Origin: an uncultured Luminiphilus sp.
GTDB taxonomy: Bacteria > Pseudomonadota > Gammaproteobacteria > Pseudomonadales > Halieaceae
Length of the DNA: 64,000 bases
NCBI GenBank assembly: GCA_905182485.1
Contig: CAJJBO010000003.1
Span: 183,579 to 247,578 of the forward strand
Reading direction: 5' to 3'
The notes beneath the pieces were generated by a model that made no database searches, was not told where the DNA came from, and worked only from the letters and a program-made list of their open reading frames with translations. Numbering within the stretch: position 1 is the first letter of the stretch; each line of letters opens with the position of its first letter. Of the stretch, positions 10,368 through 19,857 are shown in pieces. The position numbers and the translations under genes are program-made.

Positions 10368-11516
10368 ATGCGTGAGACACAAATACTACCCCTGGTCGTT
10401 ATCGCACTCGTCGCCGCTTTAGTGAGTGTGGTGGCGATGTGGTCTTTGGATCGATCGGGGCAAGGCGTGGATCTGACCAAAACGGTGCGCGGTACTGACG
10501 CGTTTATTGAATGGAAGTTAGTCACCACCTGGCCAAAAGGGCTGCCTGGGTTGGGTGCTGCTCCCGAGAACTTTGCGCGACGTGTGAACGAGGCATCAGG
10601 GGGCCGGTTGAGGATAAAAGTCTTTGGCGCTGGTGAAATTGTCCCTCCGTTTGAAGTCTTTGATGCGGTATCCCGACGGGTGGCTGAGGCGGGCCACGGG
10701 GCGTCCTACTACTGGAAGGGCAAGATCCCGGCCGCTGTTTTTTATACTGCAGTGCCCTTTGGGATGACGGCTCAAGAAGCAAATGGCTGGCTACATTATG
10801 GAGGGGGTCTCGCGCTGTGGCGCGAACTTTATGAGCCCTTTGGGGTGGTGCCCTTTGCTGGTGGGAGCACAGGTGTTCAGATGGCGGGTTGGTTCAATAA
10901 GCGGTTGAACACCCGAGAGGACTTAGCAGGACTAAAGATGCGTATTCCGGGCCTCGCCGGAGAAGTATTTGATGCGGCGGGTGGCTCTGCAGTTCGCATT
11001 GCGGGTGGTGAGGTGTACACGTCGATGCAGACCGGCGTAATTGATGCCGTTGAATGGGTGGGCCCTTATAACGACAGAACGCTGGGCCTGATGGAGGTCG
11101 GAGACTACTATTATTATCCCGGTTGGCATGAGCCTGGCGCGATGCTCGAGATTATTGTCAATAAAGAGGCGCTAGCGGCATTACCCGAAGACCTACAGGC
11201 CATTGTTACGGTGGCGGCTCGCGCGACCAATGGCGATATGCTCGATGACTTTACGGCCCACAATAGTGAATCACTTGAAATTTTACTAACAGATTTTCCT
11301 TTAGATTGTTTTTTACATGACGACGTGATGGATATTCTCTACGAGGAGAGTCAGGTCGCTGTTGCAGCGCTCATTGATGCGGATCCTATGGCAGCAAAGA
11401 TTGCCGCTTCGTACTTCGACTTTTTTCAACGTGTGCGGACGTATCATGAAATATCCGAGCGGGCTTACCTCAATGGGCGAGACCGAGTAATGCCCCCCGT
11501 GTCGTTTACGGAGTAA
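10368..11516 (+). CDS. TRAP transporter substrate-binding protein (DctP family, TakP-like)
   Basis: This 382-residue protein belongs to the DctP family of extracytoplasmic solute receptors. Residues about 6-26 form a hydrophobic segment (a signal anchor or uncleaved signal). The receptor domain then opens with WKLVTTWPKGLPGLG, the pattern seen in receptors of the TakP group, which bind 2-oxo acids. GGEVYTSMQTGVIDAVEWVGP is the conserved ligand-site helix region of the family. Its probable permease genes (dctM, dctQ) lie on the opposite strand from 11972 to 13851, so receptor and permease are convergent rather than in one operon. The substrate cannot be set from sequence; 2-oxo or other carboxylic acids are the best guess. 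Confidence 0.88.
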   Translation: MRETQILPLVVIALVAALVSVVAMWSLDRSGQGVDLTKTVRGTDAFIEWKLVTTWPKGLPGLGAAPENFARRVNEASGGRLRIKVFGAGEIVPPFEVFDAVSRRVAEAGHGASYYWKGKIPAAVFYTAVPFGMTAQEANGWLHYGGGLALWRELYEPFGVVPFAGGSTGVQMAGWFNKRLNTREDLAGLKMRIPGLAGEVFDAAGGSAVRIAGGEVYTSMQTGVIDAVEWVGPYNDRTLGLMEVGDYYYYPGWHEPGAMLEIIVNKEALAALPEDLQAIVTVAARATNGDMLDDFTAHNSESLEILLTDFPLDCFLHDDVMDILYEESQVAVAALIDADPMAAKIAASYFDFFQRVRTYHEISERAYLNGRDRVMPPVSFTE

Positions 11517-11904
11517 TAGGTCGCGTCAACCTCTGTTCGTCGATCGCCACGTAGATAAACTCCCCTTCTGTCACCTTGATCGGTTCGCCGTCTTGCCGTG
11601 CATTAATCCAGACCTCAACGAGTATCCGTAACGAACTGCGACCGGTTTCTAGCACATCGCAATAACAGCTCACGACGGCGCCAACATGCACCGGTGTCAA
11701 AAACGACATGCCTTCTATCGCTACCGTTGCGACCCGTCCTCCCGCGAGCTCCGATGCGGTGATGCTGCCAGCAAGGTCCATTTGTGACAACAACCACCCC
11801 CCGAAGATGTCGCCGTTTGCGTTGGTATCCCGAGGCATCGCAATGGTTTGTAATGCTAAATCACCATGAGGGAGAGGATCGGCGTCGAGTTCGTCAGTTG
11901 GCAT
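11506..11904 (-). CDS. yciA: acyl-CoA thioesterase, YciA type
   Basis: A 132-residue single hot-dog domain protein that hydrolyses acyl-CoA esters in the cytoplasm. It contains the diagnostic AMPRDTNANGDIFGGWLLSQMD stretch, in which the Asn-Gly-Asp-Ile-Phe-Gly-Gly-Trp core and Asp are catalytic. GMSFLTPVHVGAVV follows. It lies 67 bases downstream of dctM on the same strand and may be part of that transcript. Its last bases overlap the end of the convergent binding-protein gene. Confidence 0.93.
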   Translation of the reverse strand: MPTDELDADPLPHGDLALQTIAMPRDTNANGDIFGGWLLSQMDLAGSITASELAGGRVATVAIEGMSFLTPVHVGAVVSCYCDVLETGRSSLRILVEVWINARQDGEPIKVTEGEFIYVAIDEQRLTRPITP

Positions 11905-11971
11905 AGCATCTGTTCTCAGAGTGTTTGGCGGCGATGATGCTCACATCGCTCGCGGCAGGGGGTTCGGGTCA

Positions 11972-13339
11972 TTATCGCCCCATCACCCCGGGTAACCATA
12001 GGACTAAATTGGGCCACCACCACATGAGTCCGAGCAGCAGCAGTTGAATTAATACAAACGGCAATACCCCGGAGTAAATAGCGCCGGTGCTGACCGTGTC
12101 GGGCGCCACACCCCGTAAGTAAAACAGTGCAAATCCAAAGGGGGGCGTTAGAAAAGACGTCTGAAGATTTACGGCGATCATAATGCCAAGCCAAACTGGA
12201 TCAAACCCCATTGCTAACAAGATGGGTCCCACCACGGGTACGACCACGAAAGTGATTTCAATAAAGTCGAGAATAAAGCCCAGCAGAAACATGACGAGCA
12301 TCACAACCAACAATGCGGTGTGGGGTCCTCCCCCGAGCCCGTCAAAAAACGACTCGATCATGGCATCGCCGCCAAATCCGCGGAAAACCAGCGAAAACAG
12401 CGCTGCACCAATGAGAATGAGAAAAACCATGCTCGTCGTAAATAGGGTGGACTGTGAGATGTCTTGCAAAACGGGCAGCGAGAGTGCGCCCCGGCTCAGG
12501 GCGAGCAACAGCGCCCCCACTGCACCGACCCCGGCTGCTTCTGTGGGGGTCGCAGCACCCACGAGAATCGATCCGAGCACCAGTCCAATAAGGCCCAGCG
12601 GGGGAAGCACGGCGGTAACCACTGACCGCATATCGGCCTCTTCAACCGTTGCTGGCGGTGCACTACTGGGCTGCACTGTGGCTCGGATTAGAACATACGC
12701 CAGATACAGAAAGACTAAGACGATGCCAGGCACGATGGCGCCTACAAAGAGATCCCCCACCGAGACGGTTTGTGTATTGACGATGTTCATTTTTAATTGC
12801 GCTTGTTGGTAGGCGCTCGACATGGTGTCGCCCAGTAATACGAGTGCGATCGACGGCGGTATAATTTGCCCTAATGTCCCAGTGGCACAAATAGTGCCTG
12901 CCGCCAGTTGTGGTTGATATCCGGCGCGCAACATAGTGGGCAAGGCGAGCACACCCATGGTGACCACCGTCGCCCCAACGATCCCGGTGCTAGCAGCGAG
13001 GAGCGCGCCAACAAGTATCACGGCTAAGCCGAGCCCTCCTGGCCGAGCGCCGAACATGCCTGCTAGGTTTGCCAGCAGGTCTTCAGCGATTTTTGCTCGT
13101 TCTAGGACCACCCCCATTAAAATAAAAAGAGGCACGGCAACCAGCGTCTCGTTACTCATGGTGCCAAATATCCGGCCGGTTAATGCCGTTAAATAGGCGG
13201 CATCAAAATGCCCCAATAAAACACCGAGCGCCGCAAAGCCCAGAGCGGTGCCCCCTAATGTGAGCGCGACCGGAAAGCCCAGTAGCAATATGCCGCATAC
13301 AACAAAGAACATCGCGAGTGCTAACTGCCCCTCAATCAT
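11972..13339 (-). CDS. TRAP transporter large permease (DctM family)
   Basis: A 455-residue polytopic membrane protein with about 12 hydrophobic segments, the large subunit that carries solute and sodium in TRAP systems. Family signatures include a GFPVALTLGG opening, PLFILMGVVLERA, the STGIVGATVVTMGVLALP loop and GQIIPPSIALVLLGD. The long insert between two helices (about residues 165-190) is typical of the TakM/large DctM subgroup. Its ATG overlaps the dctQ stop codon (ATGA), showing tight coupling. The receptor partner is probably the convergent gene at 10368. Confidence 0.93.
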   Translation of the reverse strand: MIEGQLALAMFFVVCGILLLGFPVALTLGGTALGFAALGVLLGHFDAAYLTALTGRIFGTMSNETLVAVPLFILMGVVLERAKIAEDLLANLAGMFGARPGGLGLAVILVGALLAASTGIVGATVVTMGVLALPTMLRAGYQPQLAAGTICATGTLGQIIPPSIALVLLGDTMSSAYQQAQLKMNIVNTQTVSVGDLFVGAIVPGIVLVFLYLAYVLIRATVQPSSAPPATVEEADMRSVVTAVLPPLGLIGLVLGSILVGAATPTEAAGVGAVGALLLALSRGALSLPVLQDISQSTLFTTSMVFLILIGAALFSLVFRGFGGDAMIESFFDGLGGGPHTALLVVMLVMFLLGFILDFIEITFVVVPVVGPILLAMGFDPVWLGIMIAVNLQTSFLTPPFGFALFYLRGVAPDTVSTGAIYSGVLPFVLIQLLLLGLMWWWPNLVLWLPGVMGR

Positions 13340-13851
13340 GATGGATCCTTATGGCAGAGCACATTGAGCCCCCGTCCGACTTGGGCAATAGCCTGCAGTC
13401 CCAATAATACGGCCATGATGGGAATCAGTGTTTTTAAGACATAAACCAGCGGCAGCCCCCCGGGCTCAGGTGATGTTTCTAGTGCCGACCAGCTGTCCAA
13501 GACATAGCCAAACGAGCCCACGCCTATTAAGGCACAGAGGGGAAGTGTAAAAACAATATGCCCTAAGGTATTCACCCACGCTTTTTGCCGCGCATTAAAA
13601 CGCCGGTAGAACACATCAACTCGAACATGCTGATCCGCCCCCATGGTGACCGCAGCACCCAGCATGAACAGTGCAGCGTGGAGATATTGAACAGATTCTT
13701 GGGCCGCGATCGCGCCGGTACTGAACCCATAACGTAGCACGACGACGGCACAGACGGTCACTGCCATCACGGGCACACACCATGCGACAGCGACTCCTAA
13801 TAGTGCGATGCTGCGATCGATCAGGGTGTTAAGTGAGACATTGTTGCTCAT
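13336..13851 (-). CDS. TRAP transporter small permease (DctQ family)
   Basis: A protein of about 171 residues with four hydrophobic helices, the small membrane subunit of a TRAP transporter. The LRYGFSTGAIAAQESVQYLHAALFMLGAA region followed by HVRVDVFYRRFNARQKAWV is characteristic of DctQ. I place the start at the ATG 13851 because GAG with suitable spacing precedes it; an in-frame GTG at 13875 would add eight residues. It precedes dctM with a four-base overlap. The region to 13927 is the divergent promoter space shared with yaaA. Confidence 0.9.
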   Translation of the reverse strand: MSNNVSLNTLIDRSIALLGVAVAWCVPVMAVTVCAVVVLRYGFSTGAIAAQESVQYLHAALFMLGAAVTMGADQHVRVDVFYRRFNARQKAWVNTLGHIVFTLPLCALIGVGSFGYVLDSWSALETSPEPGGLPLVYVLKTLIPIMAVLLGLQAIAQVGRGLNVLCHKDPS

Positions 13852-13927
13852 CGTTTTCTCAAAGGCTTGTATCACCGAGCCTGAAGGTTATCATTCCACC
13901 CCTTAAGATTGCAGAAGAGGTGATGCA

Positions 13928-14705
13928 ATGCTGTCCATTCTGTCCCCCGCAAAAACGCTGGATTACGATACGGCGCCAACGACTCGCAAGTCGACGCAGC
14001 CGCTATTCTTAGATGAGGCCGCAACGCTGGTGGATGCGGCGCGTAGCATGACGCCCGAGGACATCCAATCCTTGATGGGCGTCTCGGAAAAAATCGCGCA
14101 CCTTAACCATGAGCGATTCATGAACTGGGCTCCAGAATTTTCCCTTGATAATGCCAAGCAGGCGGTTTTAGCGTTTAAGGGAGATGTCTATACAGGCTTG
14201 CGTGCAGACACCCTGAGCACGAAAGAGCTGACTTTTGCACAGAAGCATTTGCGCATTTTAAGTGGGCTCTATGGCCTGCTCAGGCCGCTCGATCTAATGC
14301 AACCCTATCGGCTTGAGATGGGCACCAAGTTTGCATCATGCCGACGGCAAAAATTTATATGAGTTTTGGGGAGACTCGATCACGCAACTGCTTGCCCAGC
14401 ACGTGAGGGCCAGCGGCAGCCCAGTTTTGGTGAATCTCGCGTCTAATGAGTACTTTAAATCAGTGCGACCGCAATTGCTGAATGTCGACATTGTCACGCC
14501 GCAATTCCGTGATTTGAAAAATGGGCAATACAAGATGATTTCCTTTTTTGCCAAAAAGGCCCGTGGCTTGATGGCGCGCTATATTATCGAGGAAGGCCTC
14601 AATACGCCGGAAGGGCTGAAGGATTTTACCGGCGAGGGTTATTACTTCAGCGCCGCTCAGTCTCAAGAAGGGCAGTGGGTGTTTCTGCGCGATGCGCCTC
14701 AGTAA
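13928..14705 (+). CDS. yaaA: peroxide stress protein YaaA, frame broken near 14336
   Basis: YaaA (DUF328) limits intracellular iron and protects DNA during hydrogen peroxide stress. The N-terminus [14 protein letters not shown], the WAPEF region, FKGDVYTGL and [23 protein letters not shown] are all family signatures. After TKFA the frame shifts. Removing one base near 14336 restores [12 protein letters not shown], then [11 protein letters not shown] and the C-terminal [17 protein letters not shown]. The corrected protein has 258 residues, exactly the E. coli length. The gene ends five bases before the convergent gene's stop. A sequence error is likely. Confidence 0.92.
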
Positions 14706-14710
14706 ACGCC

Positions 14711-15871
14711 TTAGAGGCTGTCTAGTTTAAAGGGCAGCAACGTTGCCGCTTCTTTCTGATAAGCGCGAACATGATCACATTCTTGTGCGGCAAACTGTGC
14801 CACTGCGTCGCTGAACCGTTCGTCCACAATCCAGTGATTAGAGTACGTGAGCACGGGCTCAAAGCCTCGCTGAATTTTGTGCTCTCCCTGTGCCCCTGGG
14901 TCAAAGCGCGATAATCCGGCCTCAATGCAGTACTCAATCCCACGGTAATAACAGGCCTCGAAATGCAGATAATCAAACTCAGCAAGGCACCCCCAATAGC
15001 GTCCATAGAGGGTATCACGACCTTCAAAAAATAGCGCTGCAGCGACCGGCTCGCCCGCGCATGATGCCGTCACCATGACCGGCGTTTCACCCAGTGCTGG
15101 GCAGGTTTCTGTAAAAAAAGCGTTCGTTAAATAACCGCCGTGGCCCGATCTTTTTGCGTAAGTGGTCTGGTAGCAGCGATGAAAAAATTGCCAGTTTTCA
15201 GGCGTAATCTCAGCGCCTTTCTTGGTTTCTAGGATTAAGCCTTGTCGTGCGATCTGGTCTCGCTCTCGCCGTAGATTTTTTCGTTTACGGCTGTTGAAGC
15301 ACGCTAAAAAGTCTTGAAAGTCCCGATACCCGCGGTTAAACCAATGGAATTGCGTGGTTAACCGTTGTGGCATACCTAGCTCGACCAGCGCCTCAGACTG
15401 AGCTTGCTCCAAGAATAAGACATGCCAACTAGACACTTCTAATGACGAGCATAGCGCTTGTATTCCATGGACCACATCAGACAGCGCGTTCTGAGGCGCA
15501 GCATCATGCCAAAGTCGCTGACCGGTGGCCGGGGTGAAAGGCACTGCTGTCACCAGTTTTGGATAGTACTCCAGACCCATCCGTTGCCACGCTTCTGCCC
15601 ACGACCAATCAAAAACGTACTCGCCATAACTATGGCCTTTGACGTAAGCGGGCACGAAACCCAGTGGCGATCCCGATCGATCTAGTTGGATATGAGCGGG
15701 TTGCCAGCCGCTTTGCGACGTGGTGCAGCCTGTCGATTCCAGGCCGTGTAAGAAGTCCCACTGCAAAAAGGGATCGCCTTCACCAAAGTAATTGCGCCAC
15801 TGCGCCGGGTCGATCTCAGTCATTGACCGATGCACGGTGGCGCTGAGCGATGCTTCGTTGTGTTCAGTCAA
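14711..15871 (-). CDS. GNAT-like/FemAB-related protein of the DUF482 (COG3146) family
   Basis: A 386-residue protein matching the family once called peptidogalycan biosynthesis proteins (DUF482), with a GNAT-type acyltransferase fold. Recognisable stretches are DPFLQWDFLHGLE near residue 33, PAYVKGHSYGEYVFDWSWAEA around residue 75-95, FNSRKRKNLRRER around residue 195 and the RGFEPVLTYSNHWI end. It probably transfers an acyl group to an amine, but its substrate is unknown. Its start overlaps the end of ubiA by eight bases, so it is translated from the ubiA transcript. Confidence 0.85.
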   Translation of the reverse strand: MTEHNEASLSATVHRSMTEIDPAQWRNYFGEGDPFLQWDFLHGLESTGCTTSQSGWQPAHIQLDRSGSPLGFVPAYVKGHSYGEYVFDWSWAEAWQRMGLEYYPKLVTAVPFTPATGQRLWHDAAPQNALSDVVHGIQALCSSLEVSSWHVLFLEQAQSEALVELGMPQRLTTQFHWFNRGYRDFQDFLACFNSRKRKNLRRERDQIARQGLILETKKGAEITPENWQFFHRCYQTTYAKRSGHGGYLTNAFFTETCPALGETPVMVTASCAGEPVAAALFFEGRDTLYGRYWGCLAEFDYLHFEACYYRGIEYCIEAGLSRFDPGAQGEHKIQRGFEPVLTYSNHWIVDERFSDAVAQFAAQECDHVRAYQKEAATLLPFKLDSL

Positions 15872-16778
15872 GTGCCACTGACCTTAACCAAAAATCAGCG
15901 CACAGCCCACTTAAAATAAGAACACCGATCCATTTACTCTGATTAAACGCTCTAAAACACTGCTGCGTGTCGCGATCTTTGATGAACCAGAGGTGTCGTG
16001 TAAACAGCAGCCCCACGGCTACGATTGCGGCGTAGTAGGCCATTCCAAGATCGAACGCAACACCGCAGCAGCAGAAGGCGACGACGCAAAGACCCTGTAG
16101 CAGCCCAATAATACGCACATCGAGATGGCCAAATAAAATAGCTGTCGATTTAATGCCCACCGTTAAATCATCTTCTCGATCGACCATGGCATATTGCGTA
16201 TCATAGATCACGGTCCAGAGGAGGTTGGCGACAAATAACCACCACAGAGCGCTAGGGAGCGTATTCATGCTGGCGGCAAAAGCCATCGGGATGCTCCAGG
16301 AAAAGGCAAGGCCCAACACAATTTGTGGCAGGTGGGTCACGCGTTTCATAAGCGGATAGATCAGTGCTAATGCTAGCCCTGCGATCGAGAGCTTTATGGT
16401 GAGCGGATTGGTGAGCGCGACTAACATCAGGGCTATGCTTAGTAAGCCAACCAGTAAAAAAAGGGCTTCAGGGACGCTCAAGGCGCCACTGACTAGCGGT
16501 CTTAAGCGGGTCCTTTCGACGTGGCCGTCTAAATTTCGATCAGCGAGATCATTTGCAACACAGCCTGCGGATCGCATCACAATAGCGCCGGCGACAAATA
16601 GGCAGAGTAATCCCCAAGGCGGGTAACCCTGATTCGCCAGCACCATGCCCCATAAGGTGGGCGCTAGCAGCAGAAAAGTCCCGATGGGCTTATCAAACCG
16701 CGTGATTTCGATTACCGCACGCAACTTACGAGCTTTTATCCCTGTATCCAGCGGGAGAGAAGGGGGAGGTTCAACCAT
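15864..16778 (-). CDS. ubiA: 4-hydroxybenzoate polyprenyltransferase
   Basis: UbiA joins a polyprenyl chain to 4-hydroxybenzoate in the inner membrane, the first membrane step of ubiquinone synthesis. The protein has 304 residues and about nine hydrophobic helices. Both magnesium-pyrophosphate motifs are present: NDLADRNLDG near residue 95 and DTQYAMVDREDD near residue 215. RFDKPIGTFLLLAPTLWG near the start is also diagnostic. The upstream gene on the same strand is recG (92 bases away), and the DUF482 gene overlaps its end. Confidence 0.95.
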   Translation of the reverse strand: MVEPPPSLPLDTGIKARKLRAVIEITRFDKPIGTFLLLAPTLWGMVLANQGYPPWGLLCLFVAGAIVMRSAGCVANDLADRNLDGHVERTRLRPLVSGALSVPEALFLLVGLLSIALMLVALTNPLTIKLSIAGLALALIYPLMKRVTHLPQIVLGLAFSWSIPMAFAASMNTLPSALWWLFVANLLWTVIYDTQYAMVDREDDLTVGIKSTAILFGHLDVRIIGLLQGLCVVAFCCCGVAFDLGMAYYAAIVAVGLLFTRHLWFIKDRDTQQCFRAFNQSKWIGVLILSGLCADFWLRSVALD

Positions 16779-16870
16779 TAACGCGCATTCTGCCTTTGGG
16801 GGTGCGCCAGTGTAGCGGCCTCAGCACAGCGATGCGACATCGGCTTGACTCAGTGCGTTGCTCTATTGGA

Positions 16871-18934
16871 TTACACACGCGCAAAATCGGCACGAGGACC
16901 GGCCCAGCGAGCCATTAAGGCTCGTGCCCGGGCCATGTCATGCTGATGCAGTTGTTGCGCAATATCGTGCGCCGTGTTTAAGAGCGCTTCGTGTTCTGGG
17001 AGCCTCGCAACCCTAAACTGCGCGAGTCCAGTTTGCCGGGTGCCGAGCAGTTCACCGGGTCCGCGTATGCGCAAATCCGCTTCCGCAATCACAAAACCAT
17101 CGTGGGTATCCTGCATGACCTTCAGTCTTTCTTGTGCTGTGTTCGATAGCGGCGGACGGAACAACAGTACGCAGTGACTCTCAATAGCGCCGCGGCCAAC
17201 ACGTCCTCTCAGTTGGTGAAGCTGTGCAAGCCCCAAGCGCTCAGCATTATCGATAATCATAAGGCTGGCTCTTGGTACATCGACACCAACTTCAATGACG
17301 GTGGTCGCCACGAGTAATTGCAGCGTTCCCGCCTTAAACTGTGCCATCACGCTGGCTTTATCCGCTGGCTTTAACTTGCCATGCACCAGGCCTATCGCCA
17401 CTCCCGGAAGAGCCGCCGATAGGGTGTCTAGCGTCGCCGTGGCTGCCTCCATGTGCAGCGAGTCGCTTTCTTCGATCGCGGTACAGACCCAATACGCTTG
17501 TCGTCCATCACGGCAAGCGGCGCCAACACGTTTGATGACGGCATCACGGCGATCATGATCAATTAATGTCGTCGTCACGGGTGTCCGTCCGGGGGGCAGC
17601 TCGTCGATCACCGAGCAATCAAGGTCGCCATAAGCGACCATGGCGAGTGAGCGTGGAATCGGTGTTGCAGTCAGTGCAAGCTGGTGCGGGTGCTGCCCAT
17701 CTGCACCTTTATCTGCCAACGCAAGGCGTTGGTGAACACCAAATCGATGTTGCTCGTCGACGACGATTAACCCAAGGCGTTGAAAAGTCACGTCTTCTTG
17801 GAACAAGGCGTGCGTTCCGACCACAACAGCCGCCTCGCCGTTCGCGAGTTGTTGCAATACCTCAGCACGGGCTCGCCCCTTAATACGGCCGCTTAACCAC
17901 GAAACAGTTTTGCCCAGTGGCGCGAACCAAGACTCTAATGTTGAAAAATGCTGTTCGGCGAGTAGTGCAGTCGGTGCCATGAAGGCAACCTGATAGCCTG
18001 ACGCGATGGTATCGAGCGCTGCTTTTGCCGCTACTAAGGTTTTGCCCGACCCCACATCGCCCTGCACTAAACGTAACATGGGGTGATTTTGAGAGAGGTC
18101 TTGACTGAGCTCTGCACCCACACGATTTTGCGCGTCAGTTGGGCTAAAAGGCAGGGACGACAAGAGTGCTCTCGATAAGGAAGAGTCTCTGTCGATGACC
18201 GGCGCAACAAATCGACGTTCTTTATCCCGCACGCCTAATACAGAGACTTGGTGAGCGATAAGCTCCTCGAGCGCCAGCCGCATTTGTGCGCGGTGTGTCC
18301 CCTGCTGAATTTCCCCCAGTGAGGCAGAGGGTGGGGGATTATGGAGAAATGAAATGGCTTCTGGCAGGGTAATGATATCGTCGGTGACACCGGCTAATAG
18401 ATCATCTGGCGGGGTTTTCGTCAGCAATGCCACCGCCTGACCACAGAGTTTTCGCCAGGTGCTCTGCCCAAGTCCGCTGACGGTGGGATAAACGGGCGTG
18501 AGTGCTGGTTCCAACAAGTTGGCCTCGTCACCCAGTCGATACTCCGGATGAACCATTTCCACCTTACCTGCTAATCTCCGCGGTGTACCAAAGAGTGTGA
18601 CGCGGCCTCCCGTTTTAAATTGGGCGACCTGCGTTTGCCGAAAATGGAAAAAACGGACGGTGATTAACCCCGTGTCATCGCCGATCTGAACCACCAATGT
18701 GCGCCGCCGGCCCATTGTGACGGCAGCGCCTTTGATGTCCCCTTGTACGACCGCATCGATTTGATCTGTGAGTGCGCCAATGGGTGTGATGCGAGTGCGA
18801 TCTTGATAGCGAAGCGGAAAATGAAACAGCAGATCTTCCAGAGAAGAGATGCCAATTTCTGACAGACGTAATCTCAATTTTTCGCCGACACCACGGAGCG
18901 TGGTCACAGAATTTTGCAAAATGGTTTGGCTCAA
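16871..18934 (-). CDS. recG: ATP-dependent DNA helicase RecG
   Basis: RecG remodels stalled forks and branched DNA. The protein is 687 residues (E. coli 693). An N-terminal wedge domain with an OB fold (LRYQDRTRITPIG, FFHFRQTQVAQF, HPEYRLGD) leads into the SF2 helicase core. The core has Walker A GDVGSGKT, the DEQH box in VVDEQHRFGVHQR, ALTATPIPRSLA, ATTVIEVGVDVP and QLRGRVGRG. The start is a TTG, where the family sequence begins; no strong ribosome-binding site is seen. It leads a minus-strand group with ubiA. Confidence 0.97.
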   Translation of the reverse strand: MSQTILQNSVTTLRGVGEKLRLRLSEIGISSLEDLLFHFPLRYQDRTRITPIGALTDQIDAVVQGDIKGAAVTMGRRRTLVVQIGDDTGLITVRFFHFRQTQVAQFKTGGRVTLFGTPRRLAGKVEMVHPEYRLGDEANLLEPALTPVYPTVSGLGQSTWRKLCGQAVALLTKTPPDDLLAGVTDDIITLPEAISFLHNPPPSASLGEIQQGTHRAQMRLALEELIAHQVSVLGVRDKERRFVAPVIDRDSSLSRALLSSLPFSPTDAQNRVGAELSQDLSQNHPMLRLVQGDVGSGKTLVAAKAALDTIASGYQVAFMAPTALLAEQHFSTLESWFAPLGKTVSWLSGRIKGRARAEVLQQLANGEAAVVVGTHALFQEDVTFQRLGLIVVDEQHRFGVHQRLALADKGADGQHPHQLALTATPIPRSLAMVAYGDLDCSVIDELPPGRTPVTTTLIDHDRRDAVIKRVGAACRDGRQAYWVCTAIEESDSLHMEAATATLDTLSAALPGVAIGLVHGKLKPADKASVMAQFKAGTLQLLVATTVIEVGVDVPRASLMIIDNAERLGLAQLHQLRGRVGRGAIESHCVLLFRPPLSNTAQERLKVMQDTHDGFVIAEADLRIRGPGELLGTRQTGLAQFRVARLPEHEALLNTAHDIAQQLHQHDMARARALMARWAGPRADFARV

Positions 18935-19005
18935 AGGTGTTTCGATACCCTGCTGTCTTTGCCAGAGTGTTATCTTAGCGATTCTTCGATGAGGCTGCGC
19001 ACTTT

Positions 19006-19836
19006 ATGCATCTGCTTATCCTTGGATGTGGTGACATTGGCACGAGAGTGGGGTCTTCAATGGCGGCTCTCGGTTGGGCCGTGTCGGCTGCGCGTCGGAA
19101 TGCCGGCTCGCTGCCCGAGCAGTTTGATCGGTATCAGGTAGATCTCACCGACCCAGTTTCTATGGCCGCTCTGCCAGTGCGCGATCCGGATTACGTTCTC
19201 GTGACGCCAACCCCTCAGTCATACGACCCACAGGGGTATCACAGGGGTTTTACCGAGGTGGCTGAGCTATTGGCGGCGCAATCGTGGCTGCTGGCGTGTC
19301 GTCGCGTAATCTGGGTGTCATCAACGCGGGTTTATCGTGAGGCGGAGGGTGGCTGGGTGGATGAGCACTCACCACTGAACGTGAGCGAGCCCCAAGCAAG
19401 GGCGATGGTCGCAGCGGAGGCTGCAATTCGACGCGCGCGAACCACCACCGTTATTCGTCCCGCCGGTGTGTATGGCGACCCGCAGGGCATGTTAATTCGG
19501 CGTGTTCTCTCCGGTCAGGGGGGGGCACCGGGATCTTCATTTGGTAATCGTATTCATCGCGAAGATTTAGCACGATTGATCACGCACTGCTTGCAGTTAG
19601 ATGAGCAGGGCGAAGCGGTACCACCGACTTTGGTAGCAGCGGATGAGGATACAACTCCTACTTATGAAGTGGAGCGATGGCTGGCGCAAAAATTGGGCGT
19701 TAATCTCAGTGAAACGTCTCAGCAGGCGATTTCAAGAGCGAATCGTCAATGCCGAAGCGCGTTACTTAAGGAAATTGGCTTCACGCTCACCTATCCTTCA
19801 TGGCGCGAGGGTTATGCCGCGGCCATCAAGGCGTAA
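19006..19836 (+). CDS. NAD(P)-binding epimerase-like protein (YeeZ type)
   Basis: A 276-residue protein of the extended short-chain dehydrogenase superfamily. The Rossmann motif LILGCGDIGTRVG lies at the N-terminus. VSSTRVYREAEGGWVDE matches the conserved Ser-Thr-x-x-Val-Tyr site found in YeeZ-type proteins. RPAGVYG follows and IHREDLARLI is the distal signature. The canonical Tyr-x-x-x-Lys pair is not obvious, as in other members of this group, so catalysis is unproven. Substrate unknown. It stands alone on the plus strand between recG and ridA, both on the minus strand. Confidence 0.85.
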   Translation: MHLLILGCGDIGTRVGSSMAALGWAVSAARRNAGSLPEQFDRYQVDLTDPVSMAALPVRDPDYVLVTPTPQSYDPQGYHRGFTEVAELLAAQSWLLACRRVIWVSSTRVYREAEGGWVDEHSPLNVSEPQARAMVAAEAAIRRARTTTVIRPAGVYGDPQGMLIRRVLSGQGGAPGSSFGNRIHREDLARLITHCLQLDEQGEAVPPTLVAADEDTTPTYEVERWLAQKLGVNLSETSQQAISRANRQCRSALLKEIGFTLTYPSWREGYAAAIKA

Positions 19837-19857
19837 GGCGTGAGAACTGAGGGGTTA

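Noticed and set aside
12183-12812. A 209-codon open frame on the plus strand opposite dctM
   Set aside because: It is antisense to a clear permease gene, has Ser/Thr/Pro-rich low-complexity sequence and no recognisable domain or ribosome-binding site.
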